64,000 bases of DNA from Terriglobus sp. RCC_193 (GTDB lineage Bacteria > Acidobacteriota > Terriglobia > Terriglobales > Acidobacteriaceae), in contig NZ_JBFUPK010000002.1 in the NCBI RefSeq assembly GCF_041355105.1, positions 496,001-560,000 of the forward strand, read 5' to 3'. The notes beneath the pieces were generated by a model. It ran no database searches and was not told the DNA's origin. It saw only the letters and a list, made by a program, of their open reading frames with translations. Both the position numbers and the translations under genes were made by a program. How positions within the stretch are numbered: position 1 is the first letter of the stretch; every line of letters begins with the position of its first letter. Below are positions 1 through 7,515 of this stretch, piece after piece.

Positions 1-386
1 GCGTGTTCTTCAACTTCAACTGCATCGTGCTGGACGTTTGCCGCGTGACCATTGGCGATTACACGCAGATCGGCAGTGGTGTGCAGATCCTGACGCCGCT
101 GCATCCGCTGGACGCATCCCTGCGTCGTCAGCAGGAATACGGCGCGCCGGTCACCATTGGCAACGACGTGTGGATCGGTGCAGGCGCGCTGATTCTTCCC
201 GGTGTCACGATCGGGGACCGAACGGTCATCGGCGCGGGCAGTGTAGTGACGCGCGATATTCCTTCCGATGTGCTGGCCGTTGGCAATCCATGCCGCGTGC
301 TTCGGACCATCACATCGGAAGATCGTGCGAAGACGGCTAAGCCGTCACATCCACCGGCGGCTCGTTCGTCACAAACGTCCGAATGA
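1..386 (+). CDS. Sugar O-acetyltransferase (maltose/galactoside acetyltransferase family), 5' truncated by window
   Basis: The C-terminal ~128 codons of a left-handed beta-helix acetyltransferase. Seen: hexapeptide repeats (VTIGDYTQIG, VTIGNDVWIG, VTIGDRTVIG), the loop LTPLHPLD, and the ending VLAVGNPCRVLR that is characteristic of maltose O-acetyltransferase/NodL-type enzymes. Members transfer acetyl from acetyl-CoA to a sugar hydroxyl in the cytoplasm. The reading frame is open from the first bases, so the N-terminus lies outside the window. The last ~50 bases overlap the 3' end of the convergent gene at 337-1374. The substrate cannot be told from this fragment. Confidence 0.85.
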   Translation, partial: VFFNFNCIVLDVCRVTIGDYTQIGSGVQILTPLHPLDASLRRQQEYGAPVTIGNDVWIGAGALILPGVTIGDRTVIGAGSVVTRDIPSDVLAVGNPCRVLRTITSEDRAKTAKPSHPPAARSSQTSE

Positions 387-1374
387 AGTAAGTCGCGCTT
401 AACGTCCCGTTTGCAGGCAGCCACTTGAATCCGGGCGTATTCAGTGAGTATCCGCGTTCCACCATCGACTGCCGCGATTCAGGGAACGGGCTCACGCCGA
501 ACTCCATGCCGCGTGTCACGGCCTTGTAATGCCAGGGCGCATGGCTGCGGCTGCGGTTCTCTTCCCATATGCCGAGCCAGGGGAAGTCGCCGCCGTCCCA
601 GACATAGGCAATGGCAAAGCGATACTTCGGCGACCACGCGCTCCAGTACGCCTGCGGCTTCATCAGGACAGCGACATAACTGCTGGCCGGTGCGATAGGC
701 TTCATGTCCGTGACATTCACCACACCACTGCCGTTGAGTGCCGGTGCGTTCGGCCATCCAAAGGGTTCGCCTGACTTCAGATAGGAAGCTTCGCCCAGGC
801 TCTCCGGGTGCGTCATTGCCGGGCCTTCCGCGCTCATGCGAAATTCCGTTGTCGCCGGATCAAGGAACGGCGGCGACAGCGTTACATGCTGTGTCCAGGC
901 AATGGGACGATCAAATCCGGCTTTGTTCGTTACTTGCTCTTCAATGCGAACGCCTTCACCCTCAAGCGTGAGCGTGCGCACAAAATCAATCTGTGCCAAT
1001 GGAAAGTGCGCGCTGCAGGTGAGCGTATTATCCGATTCCTCAATCGTGTAAGGCAGCAGCGAACTTTCGCCATGCACGGTCAGCCCCAAAGCAGCTTCTG
1101 CTTCGCTTGGTCCACCAAAGATGTCCAGGCAGAGGTTGTGCCCCAGAATACCCGACAGCAGCCTGGCTTCCGAGTTGCCGCCGTAGAGCGCTTCCTGTTC
1201 CGGCTTCAACGCGCTTGGCTCCATCGTCTGCCACGTTGGTGTCCATAGCGGATTTACATCGGCCCGTTTGCTATACACCTCGGCAATGTGACCACCTTCT
1301 TCCGTCACGGTGAGGCGAAGGAATTCGTTTTCAATCGAAACTGTACGACGTCCCAGATAACTCGTCTTTGGCAT
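337..1374 (-). CDS. Galactose mutarotase-fold (aldose-1-epimerase-like) protein
   Basis: 345 aa, no signal peptide. The N-terminal half has the beta-rich pattern of the galactose-mutarotase superfamily (VSIENEFLRLTVTEEGGHIAEVYSKRADVNPLW, shown in part by the EEGGHIAE strand-turn), followed by repeated aromatic-rich strands such as WSAWSPKYRFAIAY and HAPWHYKAVTRGMEFG. This fold binds sugars and either epimerises C1 or forms part of glycoside hydrolases. I cannot identify the exact catalytic residues, so an epimerase activity is inference. It is the last gene of the leftward sugar operon beginning at 6485; 77 bp separate it from the DUF1080 gene. Its 3' end overlaps the convergent acetyltransferase by 50 bp. 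Confidence 0.7.
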   Translation of the reverse strand: MPKTSYLGRRTVSIENEFLRLTVTEEGGHIAEVYSKRADVNPLWTPTWQTMEPSALKPEQEALYGGNSEARLLSGILGHNLCLDIFGGPSEAEAALGLTVHGESSLLPYTIEESDNTLTCSAHFPLAQIDFVRTLTLEGEGVRIEEQVTNKAGFDRPIAWTQHVTLSPPFLDPATTEFRMSAEGPAMTHPESLGEASYLKSGEPFGWPNAPALNGSGVVNVTDMKPIAPASSYVAVLMKPQAYWSAWSPKYRFAIAYVWDGGDFPWLGIWEENRSRSHAPWHYKAVTRGMEFGVSPFPESRQSMVERGYSLNTPGFKWLPANGTLSATYFIRTFVTNEPPVDVTA

Positions 1375-1451
1375 GCCGTTATTCTCTCCTGAAACGGGTG
1401 CAGCGATCGCTGCATGTACGCGGCGACCGCTGCATTTGTTTCTATCTGTTG

Positions 1452-2357
1452 TTACAGCTTCTTGATCGAGATGTTACGCACCCAAAGATCGCCGGTGGAT
1501 TCCGACTCCACACCAATCTTGCCGCTGGGGCGGAAGTAAGTGGGATCGGTGTCGACAAACTGCGTGATCAGGTGGCCGTTCATGTAAATCGACGTGGCAT
1601 GACCAATCGCGACGACGATGAACTGATTCCAGTCATCCTTGTGAAACCATTCGTCATGCTGTGCCTTCTCCACGATCTTTGCCAGGGCATAGCTGCCGCT
1701 GGCATCGCCATACATGGAGTAACCCGGCGTGGCAATGACGGCGCGTCCGCTCTGTTCATAGAACATGCCGCTGTACTTATTGCCTTCGTCAAAGTCAGCC
1801 TGCGGACCGGCGAGATCCCACTTGGACTCGTACTCACGCGTTGGAGGCGTGCCGGGGTTGGCGCATGCTGCCGGACGTGGAGGACGCGGTGCGGCGTTCG
1901 TACCTGCCGGACGCGGCGGCGGCGTGGGGCGTACCACCGGCGGGAACTTTGTGCCGGTGGAAGAAGGATCGCCGGTGATGTAGCTGCGGAACTGCATACC
2001 GCCGTTGATGTTGCCGGTGCCCTTCATCTCGTACTTCAGCACGAAGTCACCGAACTCACCGGCGGTGGAAACGGCATAGACCGTGCCCGAGGGCTTCTCG
2101 CAGGTTGCGGAGATATGAATCGAACCATCCTTGATGTCCCACAGGTTCGAGTCGTAGCTCCAACCCTTCAGCGTTCCATCAAAGAGCGAGGTGAAGCCGG
2201 TATTGTCGTTGAAGTCCACCATCGGCGGCGGCTGCATAATGCGCTGGAACCCCGCTCGCAACGGGTTGGCGGGCGGCGCGCCCGCAGGGGCCTGCGCCAT
2301 GAGTGTCGCGGAAAGAGTAAGTGCTCCCGCGACGGCAATTAAGTTGCGATACTTCAT
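1452..2357 (-). CDS. Secreted DUF1080 (3-keto-disaccharide hydrolase-like) protein
   Basis: 301 aa. A clear Sec signal peptide (MKYRNLIAVAGALTLSATLMAQA) precedes a concanavalin-type beta-sandwich of the DUF1080 family: TSLFDGTLKGWSYD near residue 55, FVLKYEMKGTGNINGGMQFRS near 107, and the C-terminal GKIGVESESTGDLWVRNISIKKL. DUF1080 proteins include hydrolases that cleave 3-keto-glycosides, which fits the neighbouring Gfo/Idh oxidoreductase. Odd: a roughly 40-residue proline/arginine/alanine-rich stretch near residues 132-172 interrupts the domain. The protein is expected in the periplasm. Confidence is high for family and moderate for reaction. Confidence 0.85.
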   Translation of the reverse strand: MKYRNLIAVAGALTLSATLMAQAPAGAPPANPLRAGFQRIMQPPPMVDFNDNTGFTSLFDGTLKGWSYDSNLWDIKDGSIHISATCEKPSGTVYAVSTAGEFGDFVLKYEMKGTGNINGGMQFRSYITGDPSSTGTKFPPVVRPTPPPRPAGTNAAPRPPRPAACANPGTPPTREYESKWDLAGPQADFDEGNKYSGMFYEQSGRAVIATPGYSMYGDASGSYALAKIVEKAQHDEWFHKDDWNQFIVVAIGHATSIYMNGHLITQFVDTDPTYFRPSGKIGVESESTGDLWVRNISIKKL

Positions 2358-2466
2358 CGGATACAGCCTCCGGTAATTCAGTTACAGAAATTCTCTGGAC
2401 CTACTTAGCCGCAACCTGCGGCATGAAGAAATATCAATGTGACAGTGGATACGAAGTTAGTTCGAC

Positions 2467-3612
2467 TTACTCCGTCTCCACCGTCTCCCACTTCTTTGTC
2501 TGTGCGGACTTCAATACCGCGTCCGTCACATATTCCGTCATTAAGCCATCGCGGAAGGTTGGGCCTGCCGGCTTGCCGCTATCCAGCGAAGCCACAAAGT
2601 CCGCTACCTGGTGCGTGAAGGTGTGTTCATAACCGATCTGCAAGCCCGGCACCCACCAGTTCTTCATGTAGGGGTGGTCGCCATCCGTGACGTGAATGTC
2701 CGTCCATCCGCGCAGCTTGCCATCATTCTTGTAATCGAAGTACTGCAGATGGTGAAGATCATGCAGGTCCCACGATGCAGAGGCTTTTTCGCCGTTGATC
2801 TCAAGCGTGAACAGCGCCTTGTGTCCGCGTGCATAACGGGTCGCTTCGAACAATGCGAGCGAGCCGTTTTCAAAACGCGCGATAAAAGCGGAAGCATCAT
2901 CAATCTTCACTGGAACCACTTCGCCTGTGAGCGTGTTCTTGCGCTCCTTGATGAAGGTCTCCGTCGCGGCACTCACTTCTTTAATGGGGCCGTTCAGCCA
3001 CATGGCCATGTCGATATTGTGTGCAAGTAAGTCGCCGGTGACACCGCTGCCAGAAACAGAAGCATCCAGACGCCACAGGCCTTCGCCACCCATCGGCAAA
3101 TCCTGTGAGATGGTCCAATCCTGCAGGAACTGTGTGCGGTAATGGAAGATGCGGCCAAAGCGGCCTTCATCGAGCAGGTCCTTCAACATCACCACAGCGG
3201 GCACGCGGCGATAGTTGTACCAAACCATGTTGGCCACGCCTGCATCTTCCACGGCTTTCACCATGGTCTTGGCTTCTTCTGCTGTGCGGCCCAGCGGCTT
3301 CTCGCACATGACGATCTTGCCCGCCTTCGCAGCTGCAATGGCGATCTCCGCATGCGTATCGTTCGGGCTGGCAATATCGATCAGGTCGATGTCGTCGCGT
3401 TCAATGAGCTTCTTCCAGTCGCTTTCAACGGATTGCCATCCCCAGTTGTCCGCAAACTTCTTCGCGCGATCGGCATTGCGTGCGGAAACCGCCTTCAGTA
3501 CCGGCTCATAGGGCAGATCAAAAAACTTTGGCGCCTGGCGAAATGCGTTGGAGTGCGTGCGGCCCATGAAGCCATAGCCCACCAGGCCAACGTTGAGTGT
3601 CTTCTTGCTCAT
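2467..3612 (-). CDS. Gfo/Idh/MocA family oxidoreductase (cytoplasmic)
   Basis: 381 aa. An N-terminal Rossmann fold ([19 protein letters not shown], residues 5-23) is followed by the family hallmark [12 protein letters not shown] near residues 103-114 and an alpha/beta C-terminal domain. These enzymes use NAD(P) to oxidise or reduce sugars and inositols. No signal peptide. A good Shine-Dalgarno (ATAAGGTGAC) lies over the stop codon of the preceding orphan gene, so the two are tightly packed (14-bp gap). Together with the DUF1080 and TIM-barrel genes it suggests glycoside 3-oxidation or a similar sugar-modifying route; that pathway is inference. Confidence 0.9.
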   Translation of the reverse strand: MSKKTLNVGLVGYGFMGRTHSNAFRQAPKFFDLPYEPVLKAVSARNADRAKKFADNWGWQSVESDWKKLIERDDIDLIDIASPNDTHAEIAIAAAKAGKIVMCEKPLGRTAEEAKTMVKAVEDAGVANMVWYNYRRVPAVVMLKDLLDEGRFGRIFHYRTQFLQDWTISQDLPMGGEGLWRLDASVSGSGVTGDLLAHNIDMAMWLNGPIKEVSAATETFIKERKNTLTGEVVPVKIDDASAFIARFENGSLALFEATRYARGHKALFTLEINGEKASASWDLHDLHHLQYFDYKNDGKLRGWTDIHVTDGDHPYMKNWWVPGLQIGYEHTFTHQVADFVASLDSGKPAGPTFRDGLMTEYVTDAVLKSAQTKKWETVETE

Positions 3613-3626
3613 GCGAACTTGTCACC

Positions 3627-4115
3627 TTATTGAAGCGATTCGATTTTCTTCCAAACAACATTCAGCATTTCTACGATCCGTAGGAGATGTTGTCTTTGGA
3701 GGAAGACTTGAGCCGTCCCCGACCTGACGACGTAGGAAATTCCATTGCGAGAATTGAAGGCAATGATTTCGAAATCTTCGTGTGTCTTGTACTTGACTTC
3801 GAAATTAGAGAACTTTGTCGGATTGCTATTCACAGCAAGCAAAGCTGAAAAAGCCTTTAGTAGCTCTGGTAATTCTTCAGCCTTGATGAAGGAGTTGTTG
3901 CTTCGGTACTCATCTTGTTTGACTCCAGCTAGCGCACCGCGTGAGACACCGCCTCTGTCATTGCGCAATTCACGCGCTTCGATTGAGACACCGCCAACCT
4001 CTCCTACGTTGTCGTATGCGAGAACGATCACAGATCCAGCGAGCGGTTCGAAATCAATAGGGCTGACACTCCCAGAATCGGCTGATCCGTATGTAGGAAT
4101 TGATAAGTCGCTCAT
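3627..4115 (-). CDS. Orphan hypothetical protein inserted in sugar operon
   Basis: 162 aa starting at MSDLSIPTYGS, chosen because AGAAAGGAAC sits just upstream; a longer frame to 4187 would overlap the preceding gene. I do not recognise a family. It has no signal peptide or membrane segment; the middle (IKAEELPELLKAFSALLAV) looks helical and the second half (FEVKYKTHEDFEIIAFNS) is strand-rich. Codon choice is noticeably more AT-rich than in both neighbours. It sits 14 bp after the isomerase gene and 14 bp before the Gfo/Idh gene, so it will be co-transcribed. Its composition suggests a late insertion. Function unknown. Confidence 0.65.
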   Translation of the reverse strand: MSDLSIPTYGSADSGSVSPIDFEPLAGSVIVLAYDNVGEVGGVSIEARELRNDRGGVSRGALAGVKQDEYRSNNSFIKAEELPELLKAFSALLAVNSNPTKFSNFEVKYKTHEDFEIIAFNSRNGISYVVRSGTAQVFLQRQHLLRIVEMLNVVWKKIESLQ

Positions 4116-4129
4116 AGTTCCTTTCTGAA

Positions 4130-5173
4130 TCAGTTCCAACCATGCGCATTGCGCACGTCGATCATCACCTTCAACACCTTGTTCCACGTCTGCGGATCAG
4201 TCATGACATCGTTCGGGAACATGCAGCCATCCCAGCAGATGTGCTCAAACGCGCGTGTGGGGACACCGTTGTCATCGCGCATCCACATGCCGGCCACCTT
4301 CACAATGTCCATCAATCCATTCGGATCATCCGGAGCGCAGTGGCGGCCGGTTTTGTCGTGCGAGCCCTGGCCCTTCACGGTGCCGTCGTTCTGGGCCACG
4401 TGGAAGTCAATCGTCCACGGACGCAGAGCCTTGGTCACCTTCTTCAGCGCAGCCGTGATCTCTTCGGGAGTGCTGCATCCCTCGGCCACAATGCGGCTCT
4501 CCGGCGAGTTATAGCCCAGCGTGTACAGCATGGTGTGCGCCATGTCTGCCTGGAAGCCCACCGTCTTCGGTCGATTCACCTTTTCCAGCAGACGCAGCAT
4601 GTGATCCCAACCATGCATACCGGCCCAGCAGATTTCGCCTTCCGCGGCCAACCGCTGTCCTTCCGCTTCCGCAATGTTCGCGGCCTCGGTGAAGGTCTTT
4701 GCAATTTTGTCTGTGCTGCCCTTCGGGTCCTTGTACCAGTCTCCGGTTCCCGTGGCGGAATCAATACGGATGACGCCACTGGGGCGCACGCCGAGCGCGG
4801 TCATCTTACGACCGATCACGCATGCCTTGCGCACCTGTTCCAGAAACCTGCGGACTTCCATCTCGTTGCCCATCGCTGAGCCACCGCCCGTGGGAGCCCA
4901 CACGGGAGCAACAAACGATCCGCAGACGAGCCCGCGCGATTGCAGCTTTTCAGCGAGTACCTTCAGATCATCATCGGTGGAGTCGATCGAGGTGTGGGGT
5001 GAGGACATAAACAGGTCCACACCATCGAATTTCTGGCCGTCCACTTCTGCCTGCGCGGTCAGGTCCAGCATGGTGTCCAGATCAATAAACGGCTCCGTGG
5101 AATCCGGCCCTTTACCAACGATTCCGGGCCACATTGCGTTGTGCAGACGCGGCTTGCTGTGTGTTGCTGACAT
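4130..5173 (-). CDS. Sugar phosphate isomerase/epimerase (xylose-isomerase-like TIM barrel)
   Basis: 347 aa from MSATHSKP; this start has GAGGGAA upstream, whereas the longer frame to 5236 adds unlikely sequence. The protein matches the AP-endonuclease-2/xylose-isomerase-like barrel: FDGVDLFMSSPH near residue 55, GVIRIDSATGTG near 130, AEGEICWAGMHGWDHML near 175, VGFQADMAHTML near 200, and WTIDFHVAQNDG near 250. The spaced Glu, His and Asp residues are consistent with a divalent-metal site. Members isomerise or epimerise keto sugars, and some are hexulose epimerases or dehydratases. It is the second gene of the operon and follows the cupin by 79 bp. Confidence 0.8.
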   Translation of the reverse strand: MSATHSKPRLHNAMWPGIVGKGPDSTEPFIDLDTMLDLTAQAEVDGQKFDGVDLFMSSPHTSIDSTDDDLKVLAEKLQSRGLVCGSFVAPVWAPTGGGSAMGNEMEVRRFLEQVRKACVIGRKMTALGVRPSGVIRIDSATGTGDWYKDPKGSTDKIAKTFTEAANIAEAEGQRLAAEGEICWAGMHGWDHMLRLLEKVNRPKTVGFQADMAHTMLYTLGYNSPESRIVAEGCSTPEEITAALKKVTKALRPWTIDFHVAQNDGTVKGQGSHDKTGRHCAPDDPNGLMDIVKVAGMWMRDDNGVPTRAFEHICWDGCMFPNDVMTDPQTWNKVLKVMIDVRNAHGWN

Positions 5174-5252
5174 GACAGTTCCCTCGTAACGGTGTTTTGC
5201 GGCGTAAAGATGGGCCGCTTGATTTAGCCGGCCCACTCTACGCGAAATGTAC

Positions 5253-6485
5253 TTACTTCTTCCAGCTTGACGGCCCGAAGTCGCGGATCAGTTCCGCTGC
5301 ATCGGGATTGCCCGGTCCGAAGTGCTTCAGGATCACCAGCGGATCGGTGCCACTTGCATTCGTAATGGTCACGCCCTTACGCGCGGCCGGTGCTGTGACG
5401 AAGAGCTCGTCTTCCGTCAGATCACCAAAGCGGATCTGCGACGGCGTGCTGACCGGCGTACCGCCAAAGTCGCCGTAACCCTGCGTCACGATCAGACCAT
5501 ACGCCTCTGGATCGGTGATCGTCACGGTCGCTCCCGGCAGGATGGTAAGTTCTTTCGCCGAGTAAAACTTCGTTCCGTATACCACCCACTTCTCCACGAA
5601 CTTGCCCGCTTCCTCGCGCTGCACCCTGGGGAAGACTTTCTTGTTCGCGCCGAAGTTCGGGTCCGTGTTCGCGTCCCAGTCCAACATGCTGATGATGTAT
5701 TCGATGTCCTGCTTCTTGTCTTCCGGCACATCCTTTACCAGCAGGTCCCACGGCACAATGCGGCCTTCCACTTCGCTCTGGAACATGCCAAAGACGTCGG
5801 AATTCACCTGCGGCTCATAGGTGCAGAGCGATCCCGGAGCGTGCAGAATGCCCGGATCAATCTGCCAACCCGCACCCGGCTCCAGACGATAGGCGCGCGA
5901 CAGGAACGTGATGCCGTTGTCGCCCTGCTGCCACTTTTTCAGGCAGTCACGAATCTGGTCCTTTGTTGTTCCCGGCTCCAACCCCATGAAGGTAAAGGGG
6001 AAATTGTTGAAGGTCTGGTTGTACTGCGGCGGGAAGTAATAGGCCTCCGGCTTGCCTTTGAAACCAACGGCGCTGGCATGCTCCTCGTTCTGATGCATGT
6101 GGTGGGGAATGGGGCCTTCATTGTCAAAGAATTTGCAGAGCAGGTTCCATCCGCCTTCGCGCTTGAAAACGTCTTCGCCCAGCAGCAGGCCGCCTTCGAC
6201 TTCCACGGCGTCCTTCAGCAGGAACCTGCCGCCGTTCTTCGCCACTACAAAAGAAAGTCCTTCAAACTCCGTGGTGTCCGGGCCGTTCGCGGCCTTGGTG
6301 GTGGAAGAGAACCAGCGCTCATTAATGCCGCCGCGATGGCCGCCGTACGCGTAAATGTCATCCGGATGGAGCTTCAGCCGTCGTCCGGGAATCATGAACG
6401 AGCGGGGAACCCACGAAGGGGCAAGCTTCAAAATACCTTTGCCAGCTTCCACTGCCTGCTGGACTATGCTGCGTTCCACTGCCAT
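5253..6485 (-). CDS. Cupin-fold protein resembling class I mannose-6-phosphate isomerases
   Basis: 410 aa from MAVERSIVQQ, with GAGGAT upstream. The central region carries a metal-binding cupin pattern IPHHMHQNEEHA near residue 122-133 and later RLEPGAGWQIDPGILHAPG near 192, both typical of sugar-handling cupins; a second, weaker cupin half (LTILPGATVTITDPEAYGL) follows near residue 310. The leftward operon begins here. Homologous large cupins occur in sugar catabolic clusters, but the reaction is not established from sequence, and ordinary ManA is encoded separately at 9930-10892. The 205-bp region upstream is shared with the rightward HAD gene and holds a perfect 12-bp palindrome. Confidence 0.65.
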   Translation of the reverse strand: MAVERSIVQQAVEAGKGILKLAPSWVPRSFMIPGRRLKLHPDDIYAYGGHRGGINERWFSSTTKAANGPDTTEFEGLSFVVAKNGGRFLLKDAVEVEGGLLLGEDVFKREGGWNLLCKFFDNEGPIPHHMHQNEEHASAVGFKGKPEAYYFPPQYNQTFNNFPFTFMGLEPGTTKDQIRDCLKKWQQGDNGITFLSRAYRLEPGAGWQIDPGILHAPGSLCTYEPQVNSDVFGMFQSEVEGRIVPWDLLVKDVPEDKKQDIEYIISMLDWDANTDPNFGANKKVFPRVQREEAGKFVEKWVVYGTKFYSAKELTILPGATVTITDPEAYGLIVTQGYGDFGGTPVSTPSQIRFGDLTEDELFVTAPAARKGVTITNASGTDPLVILKHFGPGNPDAAELIRDFGPSSWKK

Positions 6486-6565
6486 GGTCGATCCTCGAGG
6501 AAAAAGTGTTCTGTAGGTACAGCCTGTGCGCAAGTCGGCGTTCGTCTGCGGCGTTGCGGCGGATA

Positions 6566-6577
6566 TGAGACGTCTCA
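6566..6577. promoter_or_regulatory. 12-bp perfect palindrome, candidate operator
   Basis: TGAGACGTCTCA is a perfect palindrome with a central CG, 80 bp upstream of the leftward sugar operon's start codon and 113 bp upstream of the rightward HAD gene. A central CG in a 12-14 bp palindrome is typical of LacI/GalR-type operators. No such regulator is encoded in the window, so this is position-based inference. Confidence 0.3.
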
Positions 6578-6690
6578 GTTCCGAGAGCGTAAGCCCCGCG
6601 ACGTAACCATGTCAACCGGGTTCTGCCGTCTGTGCACGGTTCGATTCCCGATCATTACGGCCCTCTTCCATGTCACGCAGGGTTGATAGC

Positions 6691-7335
6691 ATGGCCTGCA
6701 TGGAATTCCACCTTGACCCCGCCAGCTTCCGCGCCCTTATCTTCGATTGTGACGGAACGCTGGTGGAGACGCTGCCCGCCCACATTGCCGCTTTGCGGAC
6801 CACGCTGGGCCCTATGGGCATTTTGCCCACAGCAGAGTGGGCCCGCGGACTGTATGGCACCACACCGCCGCAGGTGTTGCTGGCCATTGAGAAGACCTAC
6901 GGACCCATTCCCGTGCCACATGCTGAGATTCTGAAGCACTGGGTGACAAATTACGCCGAGAGTCTGCATCTGCTGGAACGTATTGTTCCCGTCTGCGATG
7001 TGGCGCGGCAGTTTCAGGGCAAAGTTCCCATGGTCGTGGCGTCGAACAACCAGCGCGCCAACATTGAAGCCACGCTCCGCGCCGTGGGCCTTGACGGTGT
7101 CTTTGGATGGATCGTTTCAGGCGAGGATGTTCCGCGAGGCAAACCCGCACCGGATCTCTTTCTGGAAGCCGCGCGGCGCATGCAGGTGGCGCCGCAGGAC
7201 TGCCTTGTCTTCGAAGATTCGCGCGAAGGCGTGGAGGCGGCGGAAGCTGCTGGGATGCGCGTGATCCGCATTGATGCGGGTGTCCTCGTCCCTCAGCCGT
7301 CCAACGCCTGCAACACACAAAGTGCATCATCCTGA
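6691..7335 (+). CDS. HAD-superfamily phosphatase / beta-phosphoglucomutase-like
   Basis: 214 aa from MACMEFHLD; an alternative ATG lies at 6700. All HAD motifs are visible: FDCDGTLVE (nucleophile D19 and acid D21), VVASNN for motif II, RGKPAPDLF supplying the lysine, and VFEDSREGVEAAEAAGM for the metal-binding acids. The helical cap between motifs I and II fits the subclass with beta-phosphoglucomutase and sugar-phosphate phosphatases. Cytoplasmic. It lies alone and divergent from the sugar operon, which suggests a role with sugar phosphates; the substrate is not predictable. Confidence 0.88.
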   Translation: MACMEFHLDPASFRALIFDCDGTLVETLPAHIAALRTTLGPMGILPTAEWARGLYGTTPPQVLLAIEKTYGPIPVPHAEILKHWVTNYAESLHLLERIVPVCDVARQFQGKVPMVVASNNQRANIEATLRAVGLDGVFGWIVSGEDVPRGKPAPDLFLEAARRMQVAPQDCLVFEDSREGVEAAEAAGMRVIRIDAGVLVPQPSNACNTQSASS

Positions 7336-7365
7336 ACGAAATGAAGTGAAGCCGAGGGACCTGCA
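7325..7365. repeat. Degenerate REP-like unit
   Basis: CATCATCCTGAACGAAATGAAGTG near the HAD stop codon resembles the CCTGAACGAAGCGAAGGATC core that recurs between genes elsewhere in the window. Here it overlaps the last codons of the gene and the start of the gap to the GH67-like gene. Confidence 0.4.
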
Positions 7366-7515
7366 TTCTGCATCCGGCACTACGATTCCGCAGGATCCGC
7401 CTTCGCTTCAGAGACGCGCGACCACAAATCCGCCCAGACTCGATATCATCAACTGTGCTTCGGACGGCGCCCTTGGACCTACACCAAAATGGTCCGGGTG
7501 GAGTCCAATGGGGGA

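Noticed and set aside
6632-6655. tRNA T-loop-like CGGTTCGATTCC
   Set aside because: The surrounding bases do not form a T-stem (three of five pairs fail) and no acceptor or anticodon arm is found.
5322-6686. 454-codon open frame on the plus strand
   Set aside because: Antisense to the cupin gene, Arg/His-rich with no recognisable domain, while the opposite strand has clear cupin motifs.
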